A DNA stretch of 64,000 nucleotides from Deinococcus metalli (GTDB lineage: Bacteria > Deinococcota > Deinococci > Deinococcales > Deinococcaceae), in contig NZ_JACHFK010000003.1 in the NCBI RefSeq assembly GCF_014201805.1, positions 186,001 to 250,000 on the forward strand, read 5' to 3'. Below, in pieces: positions 43,209-54,064 of the stretch. The position numbers and the translations under genes are program-made. The notes beneath the pieces are model-generated. The model did not search any database and had not been told where the DNA came from. It worked only from the letters and a program-made list of their open reading frames with translations. The first letter of the stretch is position 1. Each line of letters starts with the position of its first letter.

Positions 43209-43247
43209 GCAGAGGGCGGAAGGCTGCGCAAGCCTTCCGCCCTCTGC
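43209..43247. terminator. Bidirectional terminator between malic enzyme and lpd
   Basis: GCAGAGGGCGGAAGGCT (43209-43225) and AGCCTTCCGCCCTCTGC (43231-43247) form a perfect 17 bp stem with a 5 nt loop, shared by convergent genes. Confidence 0.8.
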
Positions 43248-43258
43248 CGTTCGCGCCT

Positions 43259-44665
43259 TTACATGTGCAGCGAGCGTTTGTCGGTCGCCAGCGCGGCTTC
43301 CTTGACCACCTCACTCAGGGTGGGGTGCGCGTGGACGGTGCGGGCGAGGTCCTCGGCGCTGCCGCCGAACTCCATGATGGCAACCACCTCGCCGATGAGT
43401 TCCGACACGCCGCTGCCGATCATGTGTACGCCCAGGATGCGGTCACTCTGCGCGTCCGCGACGACCTTCACGAAGCCGCGCGGATCGCCGTGGCCCAGCG
43501 CGCGGCCGTTGGCGGAAAACGGGAACTGCCCGGTCTTGACGGTCAGGCCGCGGTCCTTGGCCTGCTTCTCGGTCAGGCCCGCCCATGCGATCTCGGGGCT
43601 GGTGTAGATCACCCACGGAATCACGTCGTAGTTCACGTGCCCGGCCTGCCCGGCGATCAGCTCGGCCAGCGCCACGCCCTCCTCCTCGGCCTTGTGGGCC
43701 AGCATCGCGCCGCCAATCACGTCCCCGATGGCATACACATTCGGCAGGTTGGTGCGGTAGTGCCCGTCCACCTTCACGAAGCCGCGCTCGTCCAGCGCGA
43801 GGCCCACGGCGTCGGCGCCCAGCCCGGTCGTGTTCGGCACGCGGCCGATCGAGACGATCAGCTTGTCGAAGCGGGCGGTCGTCTCGGCGTCCTTTTCCGT
43901 GTAGGTCACGCTCACGCCGCTGTCGTCCTGCTCGACTTTGGTGATGTTCACCCCGAAGTGGAACTCCAGGCCCTGCTTCTGGAACTGCTTGAGGGCTTCT
44001 TTGGCCAGCGCGTCGTCGGCGGCCATCAGGAAGCCCGGCAGGGCCTCCAGGACCGTGACCTGCGCGCCCAGGCGGCGCCACACGCTGCCGAGTTCCAGGC
44101 CGATCACGCCCGCGCCGATCACGCCGAGCTTCTGGGGCACCGCCGTGAACTCCAGCGCGCCGCTGTTCTCGACCACGTTCTGGCCGAAGGGGGCCAGCGG
44201 CAGGGCGCGCGGGTTGCTGCCCGTCGCCACGATCACGTGCGTGGCCTTCACCTCGGTGCCGGCGGCGTCCACGATCCAGCCGCCCTCCTCCTGGCGGACG
44301 AACTTGCCGTAGCCGAAGAACGACGTGATCTTGTTCTTCTTGAACAGGTAGGCCACGCCGCCCGTCAGCTTGTCCACCACGCCCGCCTTGCGCGCGAGCA
44401 TCTTGGAGACGTCCACGCTCGCGCCCGAGACCTGGATCCCGTGCTCGGCCGCCTCGTGCGTGATCATCTCGAACTTCTCGCTGGAGTCCAGCATCGCCTT
44501 GCTGGGAATGCAGCCCACGTTCAGGCACGTGCCGCCCAGACTGGCCTTGCCGTTCCGCTCAAAGGCGTCCACGCAGGCCGTCCTGAAGCCCAGCTGCGCC
44601 GCACGAATGGCTGCCACATACCCCGCCGGGCCGCCGCCGATCACCACAACGTCGAAGGAATCCAT
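43259..44665 (-). CDS. lpdA: Dihydrolipoyl dehydrogenase
   Basis: FAD disulfide oxidoreductase, the E3 subunit of pyruvate, 2-oxoglutarate or branched-chain dehydrogenase complexes. FAD site [20 protein letters not shown] at the start, redox disulfide [16 protein letters not shown] site [19 protein letters not shown]-binding YAIGDVIGG, and the C-terminal HAHPTLSE with the active-site His. Length 468 is usual. The ATG at 44665 has TACGCT 10 nt upstream, so the mRNA has at most a few leader bases. No other subunit of a dehydrogenase complex is nearby, so it probably serves complexes encoded elsewhere. Confidence 0.96.
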   Translation of the reverse strand: MDSFDVVVIGGGPAGYVAAIRAAQLGFRTACVDAFERNGKASLGGTCLNVGCIPSKAMLDSSEKFEMITHEAAEHGIQVSGASVDVSKMLARKAGVVDKLTGGVAYLFKKNKITSFFGYGKFVRQEEGGWIVDAAGTEVKATHVIVATGSNPRALPLAPFGQNVVENSGALEFTAVPQKLGVIGAGVIGLELGSVWRRLGAQVTVLEALPGFLMAADDALAKEALKQFQKQGLEFHFGVNITKVEQDDSGVSVTYTEKDAETTARFDKLIVSIGRVPNTTGLGADAVGLALDERGFVKVDGHYRTNLPNVYAIGDVIGGAMLAHKAEEEGVALAELIAGQAGHVNYDVIPWVIYTSPEIAWAGLTEKQAKDRGLTVKTGQFPFSANGRALGHGDPRGFVKVVADAQSDRILGVHMIGSGVSELIGEVVAIMEFGGSAEDLARTVHAHPTLSEVVKEAALATDKRSLHM

Positions 44666-44675
44666 ACCGCCCACG

Positions 44676-44681
44676 AGCGTA
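44676..44681 (-). promoter_or_regulatory. -10 hexamer TACGCT of lpdA
   Basis: TACGCT lies 10 nt before the ATG at 44665, a spacing slightly longer than at other genes. Confidence 0.4.
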
Positions 44682-44764
44682 CCATCACCGCGCAAAGCGG
44701 ATGGTGGCGCGTTCCTGCGGCGGGAACGGCCGCGCGCGGAACGCAATGCACGAAAGAGCGCTCC

Positions 44765-45423
44765 TCAGGACCGCCGGTAGCGCTTCGCGGGCCGGCCGAC
44801 CGTGCCCACGTCCGTCTCCACGGCCGCCTCGCCCACCTCGACGAGGTGCTCGAGGTAGCGCCACGCGGTCACGCGGCTCAGGCCCAGGGCCGTGCCCAGG
44901 TCCGCGGCGGTGCGGGGCGGGCCGCCGCGCAGGGCCGCGCGGACCCGTTGCAGCGTGTCGGCGTCCAGGCCGCTCGCCGCCGAGGCCGGGGTGCTCAGCA
45001 GGGCGTCCAGATCGCCCTGGCGCACTTCCGGCTGCGCCCACACGGCCGCGCGCTCCCGGGCCCGCCCCAGCGCCACGCCGAAGCGCCCGGGGGTGACGGG
45101 CTTGACCAGGTAATCCGCCGCGCCGTGAATCAGCGCGTCCTGCACGCTGGCCGAGTCGTTCGCCGCCGTGACCAGGATCGCATCGACCCGCGCGCCCGCG
45201 ACCCGCAGCTCACGCAGGAAGTCCAGGCCCCGGCCGTCCGGGAGCTGCACGTCCAGCAGCAGCAGCGCCGGGCGCAGGGTGGCGACCATGGACCGCGCGA
45301 TCCGGACGGTCTCCGCGAAGCCCAGCACCTCGAAGCCCCCGGCGTCGTGCAGCCAGCGGGTGTGCAGCGCCGCGATCCGCGGATCGTCCTCCACGATCAG
45401 GGTGCGGATGGCCGGGGGAGCGC

Positions 45424-45427
<4 letters not shown>
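44765..45427 (-). CDS. CitB/DcuR-type response regulator, 220 aa
   Basis: Receiver domain with the phospho-acceptor Asp59 ([11 protein letters not shown]), acidic pocket VEDDPR at 12-17 and Lys in YLVKPV, followed by a C-terminal winged-helix region [23 protein letters not shown] of the CitT/DcuR kind. It would activate transcription in response to the adjacent kinase. It starts with GTG at 45427, overlapping the kinase stop by 4 nt (GTGA), so the pair is co-translated. The nearest likely target is divergent dctA. Confidence 0.92.
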
Positions 45428-47073
<1,646 letters not shown>

Positions 47074-47104
47074 GGTCAGGGCAGTGTCGCACACCGCCGC
47101 CCGG

Positions 47105-47131
47105 CGGGTTGTGTTCACCCGCCGCACAATA
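47105..47131. promoter_or_regulatory. Candidate response-regulator site between kinase and dctA genes
   Basis: An inverted repeat GGGTTGTG ... CACAA(t)ACCC spans about 47106-47133, in the 264 bp divergent gap. The TATTGT it contains on the minus strand also fits a -10. Known CitB/DcuR operators are A/T-rich, so the assignment is only a guess. Confidence 0.3.
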
Positions 47132-47337
47132 CCCCCGCGCCCGCGGGGCGGGAAAAGCCGCGCCTGGACGCACGGCCGGCGCGTGACGCTCCCTGGCCGG
47201 TGTCCCGCTCTGGCGCGTTGTCCCGGCCATGACACACACTGCGCGGCGTACTTCAACCCAGCCCTGGCCGCACCGCGCCGGCCATGCCCCTCACGTCCCG
47301 GCCCCACCACGCCGGACGGCCCCCGGAGGTTTCACCC

Positions 47338-48666
47338 ATGCCCAGGATCTTCCGCAGCCTCTACGCCCAGGTGCTGACCGCCATCGTCATCGGCGTCGCC
47401 GTCGGGCACTTCTTCCCGACCGTCGGAGAGCAGCTCAAGCCGCTCGGAGACGGGTTCATCAAGCTGATCAAGGTCGTGATCGGCCCGATCATCTTCTGCA
47501 CGGTCGTCAGCGGGGTCGCCAGCATGCGCGACACGAAGAAGATCGGCCGCGTGGGCGGCAAGGCCCTGCTGTACTTCGAGGTCGTCACCACCGCCGCCCT
47601 GCTGATCGGCCTGGTCGTCGTGAACGTGGTCGGCCCGGGGCGCGGTATGAACATCAACCCGGCCACGCTCGACACCAGCGCCATCACCAAGTACACCGAG
47701 GCCGCCAGCGAGCAGAGCGTCTCGGACTTCATCCTGCACGTCATCCCGACCACCTTCGTCAGCGCCTTCACCGAGGGCGACCTGCTGCAGGTGCTGCTGA
47801 TCGCGCTGCTGAGCGGCTTCGCCCTGATCCGCATGGGTGACCTGGGCCAGCGCATCCTCAGGGGCATCGACGCGGCCAGCGCGATGGTGTTCCAGATCCT
47901 GGGCTTCATCATGAAGCTCGCGCCCATCGGCGCGTTCGGCGCGATGGCCTTCACCATCGGCAAGTACGGCGTGGGCAGCCTCCAGCAGCTCGCGTACCTG
48001 ATGGGCACGTTCTACGTCACCTGCGCGCTGTTCGTGCTCGTGCTGCTGAACATCATCGCCCGCGTGTCGGGGTTCAGCCTGTGGAAGTTCCTGCGCTACA
48101 TCAAAGAAGAACTGCTGCTCGTGCTGGGCACCAGCTCCAGCGAGAGCGCCCTGCCCCGCCTGATGGCCAAACTGGAGAACGCCGGCGCGAACAAGAGCGT
48201 GGTCGGTCTGGTCGTGCCCACCGGATACTCCTTCAACCTCGACGGCACCAGCATCTACCTGACCATGGCCGCCGTGTTCATCGCGCAGGCCACCAACACC
48301 AACCTGAGCTTCGCTCAGGAACTCGCCCTGCTGGGCATCCTGCTGCTGACCAGCAAGGGCGCGGCCGGCGTGACCGGCAGCGGCTTCGTGGTGCTCGCCG
48401 GCACCCTGGCCGCGCTGGGCACCGTGCCGGTCGCGGGCCTCGCCCTGATCCTCGGCATCGACCGCTTCATGAGCGAGGGCCGCGCCATCACCAACATCAT
48501 CGGCAACGGCGTGGCCACCCTGGTCGTCGCCCGCAGCGAGAAGGCCCTGGACATGCAGCGCCTGACCCGCGTCCTGAACGGCGAACAGCTCCCGCCCGTG
48601 AACACCGACGTGCAGAGCGAGGAGCACGGCGAGGGCCGCAAGCTGGGCAGCGCGCAGCCGGCCTGA
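47338..48666 (+). CDS. dctA: C4-dicarboxylate:cation symporter DctA
   Basis: Inner-membrane importer of succinate, fumarate and malate with protons or Na+. Eight helices plus two hairpins expected; diagnostic motifs are [14 protein letters not shown] (the serine-rich hairpin), [15 protein letters not shown] with the substrate/cation motif, [14 protein letters not shown] and [21 protein letters not shown]. Length 442 fits DctA. GGAGGT (47325-47330) gives a good ribosome binding site before the ATG at 47338, so this gene has a leader. It is divergent from the CitA/CitB-like pair, its likely regulator, and is followed by a terminator hairpin. Confidence 0.95.
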   Translation: MPRIFRSLYAQVLTAIVIGVAVGHFFPTVGEQLKPLGDGFIKLIKVVIGPIIFCTVVSGVASMRDTKKIGRVGGKALLYFEVVTTAALLIGLVVVNVVGPGRGMNINPATLDTSAITKYTEAASEQSVSDFILHVIPTTFVSAFTEGDLLQVLLIALLSGFALIRMGDLGQRILRGIDAASAMVFQILGFIMKLAPIGAFGAMAFTIGKYGVGSLQQLAYLMGTFYVTCALFVLVLLNIIARVSGFSLWKFLRYIKEELLLVLGTSSSESALPRLMAKLENAGANKSVVGLVVPTGYSFNLDGTSIYLTMAAVFIAQATNTNLSFAQELALLGILLLTSKGAAGVTGSGFVVLAGTLAALGTVPVAGLALILGIDRFMSEGRAITNIIGNGVATLVVARSEKALDMQRLTRVLNGEQLPPVNTDVQSEEHGEGRKLGSAQPA

Positions 48667-48681
48667 CGACGGGCCGGGCAC

Positions 48682-48714
48682 CGCGGGCAGAGGGCTTCAC
48701 GCTCTCTGCCCGCG
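48682..48714 (+). terminator. dctA hairpin terminator
   Basis: CGCGGGCAGAG (48682-48692) pairs perfectly with CTCTGCCCGCG (48704-48714). Confidence 0.65.
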
Positions 48715-48778
48715 CTCGCTCGGTACTCCCCCCGCTGGAGGTGCCGCACATGCCGCACCGGGCTGCCGGGCGTCCTCT

Positions 48779-48784
48779 TACCCT
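48779..48784 (+). promoter_or_regulatory. -10 hexamer TACCCT of DUF2167 gene
   Basis: TACCCT, 6 nt, then the GTG at 48791 (12 bases before the ATG-led reading). Confidence 0.45.
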
Positions 48785-48790
48785 GAGAAG

Positions 48791-49642
48791 GTGATGAAAC
48801 CTGTCTTCATGTTCGCGGCGCTGGCCCTCGCCACCACGGCCGCTGCCACCACGCCCGCCACCAAGCCCCTGACCTACCAGACGGGCACCATCACGCTGCT
48901 GGGCGGCAAGGCCACCCTGACCACCGGCACCACGCTGCGCTACCTGAACGCCGAGGGCGCGCGGCGCGTGATCGTGGACGAGTGGGGCAACCCGCCGGAA
49001 GCGGCTGAGGGCACCCTGGGCATGATCGTGCCCGCCGGCACCGATCCCGGCACGCGCGACGGCTGGGGCGTGGTGGTGACTGAGAGCAAGGACGGCCACG
49101 TGTCCGACAGCGACGCCGCGAAGACCAACTACGACCAGCTGATGAAGGACATGCAGGCCGCCACCCAGGACAGCAACGCCGAGCGCGAGAAGGCCGGGTA
49201 CGGCACCCTGGATCTCGTCGGCTGGGCCGACCCGCCCCGCTACGACGCGGCCACGCACAAGATGTACTGGGCCAAGGAACTCGCGTTCAGCGACAACGAG
49301 CACCACACCCTGAACTACGCCGTGCGCATCCTGGGCCGCGACGACGTGCTGGAACTGAACGCCGTGGCGGGCATGGAGCAGCTCCCGCAGATCAAGAAGG
49401 ACATGGCCGCCATGCTGTCGCAGGTGTCCTTCACCGCCGGCTCGCGCTACGAGGACTTCGACGGCAGCACCGACAAGCTCGCCGCGTATGGCGTTGCTGG
49501 GCTGGTCGGCGTGGTCGCCGCGAAGAAGATCGGCCTGCTGGCCCTGCTGCCGCTGCTGCTCAAGAAGGGCTGGATCGTGCTCCTGGCCGGGCTCGCGGCC
49601 TTCCGCCGGCTGTTCGGCCGCAAGGGTGCGGCCCAGGCGTAA
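48791..49642 (+). CDS. DUF2167 exported membrane protein, 283 aa
   Basis: Signal peptide (FMFAALALATTAAA), then the DUF2167 core containing DEWGNPPEAAEGTLGMIVPAG and LDLVGWADPPRYDAATHKMYWAKELAF, the most conserved part, followed by TLNYAVRILGRDDVLELNAV, and a C-terminal membrane segment (IGLLALLPLLLKKGWIVLLAGLAA). The family is found in envelope stress contexts, with function unknown. GTG at 48791 fits a leaderless transcript; the next codon is ATG at 48794. Convergent with psuG; a shared hairpin lies between. Confidence 0.88.
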   Translation: MMKPVFMFAALALATTAAATTPATKPLTYQTGTITLLGGKATLTTGTTLRYLNAEGARRVIVDEWGNPPEAAEGTLGMIVPAGTDPGTRDGWGVVVTESKDGHVSDSDAAKTNYDQLMKDMQAATQDSNAEREKAGYGTLDLVGWADPPRYDAATHKMYWAKELAFSDNEHHTLNYAVRILGRDDVLELNAVAGMEQLPQIKKDMAAMLSQVSFTAGSRYEDFDGSTDKLAAYGVAGLVGVVAAKKIGLLALLPLLLKKGWIVLLAGLAAFRRLFGRKGAAQA

Positions 49643-49658
49643 GGGGGAACAGAGCCGG

Positions 49659-49690
49659 GGGCTGGGGACGGGGAAGCCCACTCCCAGCCC
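49659..49690. terminator. Hairpin between DUF2167 gene and psuG
   Basis: GGGCTGGG (49659-49666) pairs with CCCAGCCC (49683-49690), an 8 bp stem between convergent genes. Confidence 0.45.
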
Positions 49691-49705
49691 TCCGCGTGTG
49701 TGCCC

Positions 49706-50644
49706 TCAGCCTAACGCCGCGTACGCCACGGCCACCTGCGCGGCCACGGCGGCGTTGTGCCGCACCAGGGCGATGTTGGTGTCCAGGCTGCGCCCGCCCG
49801 TGATCTCCACGATGCGGCCCAGCAGGTACGGCGTGGTGTCCTTCCCGGTCAGGCCCAGGGCGTCCATGTCGCCCAGCGCCCGCTCGATGTGCGGCGTGAT
49901 CTCGTCGGCGGGAATCTCGGCGTCTTCGGGCACGGGGTTGGCGAGGAGCACGCCGCCCGACAGGCCCAGCGCCCACTTCGCCTTCAGGACGTGGGCGGCG
50001 TCCTCGGGCGTGTTCACGCTCATTGGGGACTTGAAGCCGCTGCGGCGCGAGTAGAACGCCGGGAACTCGTCCGCGCCCAGCGTGATCGCCGGCACGCCCT
50101 GCGTCTCGAGCACCTCCAGCGTCAGGCCGATGTCCAGGATGCTCTTGACGCCTGCGCTCACCACGCACACGTCGGTGTGGGCGAGTTCCAGCAGGTCCGC
50201 GCTCACGTCCATACTGCGCTCGGCGCCGCGGTGCACGCCGCCCGTGCCGCCCGTGGCGAACACGCGGATGCCCGCCAGCGACGCAATCCGCATGGTCGAC
50301 GCCACCGTGGTCGCGCCGTGCTTCCCGAGGGCCACCGTCACCGGCAGGTCACGGGTGCTGATCTTGTCCACCCCCTTGTCGGTGGCCAGCAGGTGCAGTT
50401 CGTCCGGGGTCAGGCCCACCTTCAGGCGGCCGCCCAGCACGGCAATGGTGGCGGGCACCGCGCCGTGCTCGCGCACCACGTCCTCCACGCCGCGCGCCAT
50501 CTCCACGTTCTGCGGGAACGGCATGCCGTGGCTGATGATGGTGCTCTCCAGCGCCACCACCGCCCGGCCGGCGTTCAGCGCGGCGGCGACTTCCGGGTGG
50601 ATGTCCAGGTACGGGGCGACGGACTGGGAACTGTGCTGTGTCAT
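49706..50644 (-). CDS. psuG: Pseudouridine-5'-phosphate glycosidase
   Basis: Splits pseudouridine 5'-phosphate into uracil and ribose 5-phosphate, breaking a C-glycosidic bond. Family sequences: ALESTIISHGMPFPQN near residue 30, TVALGKHGATTVASTM, FATGGTGGVHRGAE, CVVSAGVKSILDIGLTLE and the C-terminal DTNIALVRHNA. Length 312 is typical. GAGG lies 6 nt before the ATG at 50644. It is 47 nt downstream of the kinase that makes its substrate, so the two form a pseudouridine salvage or detoxification operon. Confidence 0.96.
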   Translation of the reverse strand: MTQHSSQSVAPYLDIHPEVAAALNAGRAVVALESTIISHGMPFPQNVEMARGVEDVVREHGAVPATIAVLGGRLKVGLTPDELHLLATDKGVDKISTRDLPVTVALGKHGATTVASTMRIASLAGIRVFATGGTGGVHRGAERSMDVSADLLELAHTDVCVVSAGVKSILDIGLTLEVLETQGVPAITLGADEFPAFYSRRSGFKSPMSVNTPEDAAHVLKAKWALGLSGGVLLANPVPEDAEIPADEITPHIERALGDMDALGLTGKDTTPYLLGRIVEITGGRSLDTNIALVRHNAAVAAQVAVAYAALG

Positions 50645-50691
50645 GGGAAACCTCGGTGGGGGAAAGGGCTGTGAGGACAGGTCTGCTGGGG

Positions 50692-51837
50692 TCAGGTCGA
50701 CTGCGTGGGCTCGGCGGTCACGGTCTCCGCCAGGCGCGCTGCGATGGCCGCCGGGGTCAGGGTGGGGGAGACGGCGGACTCGCTCTCGATGGTGATGGCC
50801 GCCGCCGCGTGCCCCCGGCGCGCCGCCTCGGCCGGGCCCACGCCGGACGCCAGGGCCGCCAGGAACGCCGCGAGCATCGCGTCCCCCGCGCCCGTCACGT
50901 CCCGCACGGTGGCGGGCAGGGCGGGCAGGTCGTGCACGCCGTCCGGGCCGGACAGCACGCTGCCGTGGGCGCCGCGCCGCACCCACACCAGCGTCACGCC
51001 GAGGTCGTGCAGTTCGCGGGCGGCGGAGCGGATGGCGTCCGGGTCGTCGGGCACGTCGTGGCCCACCAGCACGGCTAGTTCCGGCACGTTCGGCGTGACC
51101 GCGTGGGGCACCAGCCCGGCTGCCAGCGCCGGACGCAGCCGCGCCGCCTTGGGCACACTGACCGGCTCGAACACCACCGACGCGCCCACCTCGGCCGCCA
51201 GGGTCAGGAGGTGCGCCAGGGTGGCCTCCGGCAGGTTCCCGTCCGCGACCACCCATGCCGCGCCGCGCAGCGTGCCCCGGCGCTCGTGTAGGGCGGCCGG
51301 CGTCAGGGCCTCGGTGGCCTCCATCGCCGCGACCGCCACCAGCAGTTCGCCGTTCGCATTCAGCACGGCCGTGTACGTGCCGGTGCCCACGCCCTCGGCG
51401 CGCAGCACGCCCCGGACGTCCACGCCAGCCGCCTCGGTGGCGCGCAGCAGGCTGTCGCCCAGCGCGTCCCGACCCACCGCCGACACCAGCGTGACCGGCA
51501 CGCCCAGCCGCGCCAGATTTTCGGCCACGTTGCGCGCCACGCCGCCCGGCGCCTGCACGGTCACGCCAGGGTTGCTCGTGCCGGGCACCGCCGCTGCCAG
51601 CGTCCGCGCCTTCACGTCCACATTCGCGCCGCCCACCACCACCACGCGCCCCGGGCCGTCCGCCGGCGGCAGCACGTAGCCGCGGCCCAGCAGCGCGCCC
51701 TTGCGCACCAGATTGCTGACATGCACGTTCACCGCCGCGCGTGTGGAGCCCAGGCGGCGGGCGAGGTCCTCTGGGGTTGCCAGGGGGGTCTCCCGGATCA
51801 GGGCGAGGAGGGCGGATTCGGTGTCGGTCAGGGGCAT
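50692..51837 (-). CDS. psuK: Pseudouridine kinase with N-terminal winged helix
   Basis: PfkB-family kinase converting pseudouridine to its 5'-phosphate. The N-terminus (about 1-55) is a winged-helix domain (TDTESALLALIRETP, LARRLGSTRAAVNVHVSNL) of the MarR/AsnC-like kind; from residue 60 the ribokinase fold has VVVVGGANVDVKAR, then PGGVARNVAENLARLG and the anion-hole motif VTGAGDAMLAAF. The DNA-binding domain could let the enzyme regulate its own operon. TATAGT lies 6 nt before the ATG at 51837, so it is leaderless. psuG follows in the same operon. Confidence 0.9.
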   Translation of the reverse strand: MPLTDTESALLALIRETPLATPEDLARRLGSTRAAVNVHVSNLVRKGALLGRGYVLPPADGPGRVVVVGGANVDVKARTLAAAVPGTSNPGVTVQAPGGVARNVAENLARLGVPVTLVSAVGRDALGDSLLRATEAAGVDVRGVLRAEGVGTGTYTAVLNANGELLVAVAAMEATEALTPAALHERRGTLRGAAWVVADGNLPEATLAHLLTLAAEVGASVVFEPVSVPKAARLRPALAAGLVPHAVTPNVPELAVLVGHDVPDDPDAIRSAARELHDLGVTLVWVRRGAHGSVLSGPDGVHDLPALPATVRDVTGAGDAMLAAFLAALASGVGPAEAARRGHAAAAITIESESAVSPTLTPAAIAARLAETVTAEPTQST

Positions 51838-51843
51838 GGCTTA

Positions 51844-51849
51844 ACTATA
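51844..51849 (-). promoter_or_regulatory. -10 hexamer TATAGT of psuK-psuG operon
   Basis: TATAGT, 6 nt, ATG at 51837. The hexamer lies inside the palindrome ACTATAGT and in an A/T-rich stretch, a strong promoter by local standards and a possible site for the kinase's own winged helix. Confidence 0.6.
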
Positions 51850-51900
51850 GTAAAGGAGCTTTTTGAGATTAAGCAAGATGGTGTCGGTTTCCTCCTCTGG

Positions 51901-52190
51901 CCCCACCCCCCAGCCCCCAACCCCAGACTCGGAGAGTTGCGCAGCAGAGGGGCAGGGGGAGCGGCGCTGCAGTGAGCAGTTGGCGCCATGCTGCTCGAGC
52001 TGGCCTAACACGGGGTCTCGTTGTCGTGGGGCCGTGTAGCTGCCTCGTGCGTTGTCGCCGTCACTCGCGCACGATGGCTTTCGGTCAGGTGCTCAGTGGG
52101 ACGCTTCGGTTTTGAACCCCTTGCCGCTTGCCGGGGACTCGCAGAGGCTGGGAGAGGGTGGCGTGACCACCTCTACCGAACCTATTCCCT
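51901..52190. repeat. Dispersed intergenic repeat, copy 2
   Basis: Second copy of the element at 11.26-11.57 kb, same orientation, 40.6 kb away, filling most of the 403 bp gap between psuK and the CitE-like gene. Shared core runs from CCCCACCCCCCAGCCCCC through CAGGGGGAGCGGCGCTGC, GGGGTCTCGTTG, TGCCTCGTGCGTTG, GCACGATGGCTTTCGGTCAG, GGGACGCTTCGG and GGGACTCGC to GTGACCACC. The right inverted repeat seen in copy 1 is degraded here. The rest of the gap (51850-51900, 52191-52240) shows nothing else. Confidence 0.75.
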
Positions 52191-52240
52191 CCGCCTTTCC
52201 CAAGAGGGGATCACAGAGCGGCGAAGCAGGGTGAGGGGCT

Positions 52241-53056
52241 CTACTGCGTCGCTTCCCACAGCGCCAGCACGTCCTGCGCCTCGTCGACGTGCATCTGTTC
52301 GATCAATGCGCCGTGGTGGGTGGCGACGCTCCGGCCCTCGGCGCGGGCGGCGGTCCAGGTGTCGATCAGGGCGCGGGCGGCGTCGGCCTCGGCATCGGTG
52401 ACGCCGTAGGCGGCGTTGGCGGCCTCGATCTGGCTGGGGTGGACGACGGTCTTGCCGGCGAAGCCCAGCGCGCGGCCCTGCTGGCATTCGCGCTGGAAGC
52501 CGCCGGGGTCGCGGACATCGTTGTACACGGCGTCCAGCGGGAGCTTGCCGTGGGCGCGGGCGGCGAGGACCACGGCGCTCAGGGCGTGCAGCAGCGGCAG
52601 GCGGTCCGCGTGGGGCCGGGTGCGCAGGGCGCGGGCGAGGTCGTTCGCGCCAACGAGCAGCCCGGCCACGATGGGCACGGCGGCAATCGCGGGGGCGTTC
52701 AGCACGCCCAGCGGCGTCTCGACCATGGCCCACACGGGGAGGCCAGGGGGGACGTCGTGGACAGCGCGGGCGTCCTCGACTTTCGGCAGCACGATGCCGG
52801 CGGCGGCTGTGGCGAGGGCGCGGTCGGGGTGCGCCCAGGGCGTGCCGGGGCCGTTCACGCGGACCAGCACGGGCACCGGCCACGGCGTGTGCAGGGCCTC
52901 CTGGACGTGCTCGCGGGCCTGCTCCTTGTGCTCGGGCGCCACCGCGTCCTCCAGATCCAGGATGACCGCGTCGGCGGGAAGCGTGCGGGCCTTCTCGATG
53001 GCGCGGGGTTTGTCGCCCGGCACGTACAGCACCGAGCGGAGGGGACGGGGCGTCAT
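52241..53056 (-). CDS. CitE-like HpcH/HpaI aldolase-family lyase, 271 aa
   Basis: TIM-barrel CoA-ester or acid lyase of the citrate lyase beta-subunit family. Metal/substrate motifs: LYVPGDKPRAIEKA, VILDLEDAVAP, VLVRVNGP, VLPKVEDA, AMVETPLGVL and ANDLARALRTR, then GFAGKTVVHPSQI. No alpha or gamma citrate lyase subunits are nearby, so it probably acts alone, like malyl-CoA or citramalyl-CoA lyases (CLYBL type). TAGCAT is 6 nt before the ATG at 53056, leaderless; its first three bases are the stop codon of the upstream flavoprotein gene. Confidence 0.9.
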   Translation of the reverse strand: MTPRPLRSVLYVPGDKPRAIEKARTLPADAVILDLEDAVAPEHKEQAREHVQEALHTPWPVPVLVRVNGPGTPWAHPDRALATAAAGIVLPKVEDARAVHDVPPGLPVWAMVETPLGVLNAPAIAAVPIVAGLLVGANDLARALRTRPHADRLPLLHALSAVVLAARAHGKLPLDAVYNDVRDPGGFQRECQQGRALGFAGKTVVHPSQIEAANAAYGVTDAEADAARALIDTWTAARAEGRSVATHHGALIEQMHVDEAQDVLALWEATQ

Positions 53057-53062
53057 GCCCGC

Positions 53063-53068
53063 ATGCTA
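53063..53068 (-). promoter_or_regulatory. -10 hexamer TAGCAT overlapping a stop codon
   Basis: TAGCAT is 6 nt from the CitE-like ATG; TAG (53066-53068) ends the flavoprotein gene. The two signals share three bases. Confidence 0.5.
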
Positions 53069-54064
53069 GGCGGTCACGTGCCCGGCCAGCGTCCAGCCGC
53101 TCAGCAGGGCCGCTTCCACGCGGGGGCCGTGTCCGTCCGGCGTGAAGCCGTCACCGCAGATGCCCAGCCGCAGGTGCCCGTCCCAGTGGTCGGGGCCGGC
53201 CGCCCGGCGTTCCGGGGTCGCGTAGCGCCAGCGGTGCGCGAAGGTGGCGGCGGCGCCCAGCGGTGAGCCCAGCACGTCCGCAGCGGCGGCCAGCAGCTCC
53301 GGCAGCACCTCGTCCGGGGTGCGCTCCAGGTGCGCGCGGGTCCATTCGGCAGTGGCGTGCAGCATCAGTGCGGGCGGATGGCCGGCCGGGCGTTTGGTGT
53401 GCTCGCGGGCGATCCACTCCAGGGTGGGGTGGCCGCGCAGTTCCAGCGCGGGCCATTCGGCAGGCACGTCAGCGTTCAGGACGATCCCGGCCGCCCACGC
53501 GGGCGCGAAGGTCACGTCCGGTACGGGCACCTCCAGCCCGGCCAGCAGGGCCCGCTGCTGCGGCGCGGGCACGTTCAGCAGCAGGGTGCGGGCGCGGGCC
53601 ACCTCGCCGGCCGCGTCGAACACGCGCCAGCCGGTCTCGTCACGCGCCACACGGGTCACGGTCACGCCGGGGCGCACGTCCAGACCGTCCGCGAGGGCCT
53701 TGCCCAGGGCGCTCATACCGGCCGGCGGCGCATAGCGGGGGTGGCCGTCGCTGCCGGCGGTGACCGCGCCGCCCTCCCAGCGGGCAAACCCGCGCGTCCA
53801 CTCGCGCAGCCAGCCGTCGGCCACGCCGCTCTCCACCAGGCGCTGCGTGCGCTCCGCCCGCGCGGTGAAGAAGCGGGCGCCGTGATCCAGCCGCGCCTCG
53901 CGGCCGTCCGGCAGGGTCACGCGGCGGGTCGCGGCCCGGCCGGACACGCCCCGCGCCTTGTCCAGCAGCAGCACGCGCTGTCCGGCGGCCCGCAGGTCGC
54001 CCGCGGCGGCCAGACCAGCCAGACCGGCGCCCACCACCACGGTGTCCAGCATCTCAGCGGTCAT
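53066..54064 (-). CDS. Renalase-like FAD-dependent oxidoreductase, 332 aa
   Basis: FAD-binding flavoprotein of the renalase/amine-oxidase group. The N-terminus has VVVGAGLAGLAAAGDLRAAG and [17 protein letters not shown], then LDHGARFFTAR, typical of renalase, which oxidises anomeric NAD(P)H isomers. The C-terminal RLGICGDGFTPDGHGPRVEAALLSG is the FAD-binding end. No membrane segment. ATG at 54064. A tiny frame upstream (54054-54146) overlaps its start. It precedes the CitE-like gene; whether the two cooperate is unknown. Confidence 0.85.
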   Translation of the reverse strand: MTAEMLDTVVVGAGLAGLAAAGDLRAAGQRVLLLDKARGVSGRAATRRVTLPDGREARLDHGARFFTARAERTQRLVESGVADGWLREWTRGFARWEGGAVTAGSDGHPRYAPPAGMSALGKALADGLDVRPGVTVTRVARDETGWRVFDAAGEVARARTLLLNVPAPQQRALLAGLEVPVPDVTFAPAWAAGIVLNADVPAEWPALELRGHPTLEWIAREHTKRPAGHPPALMLHATAEWTRAHLERTPDEVLPELLAAAADVLGSPLGAAATFAHRWRYATPERRAAGPDHWDGHLRLGICGDGFTPDGHGPRVEAALLSGWTLAGHVTA

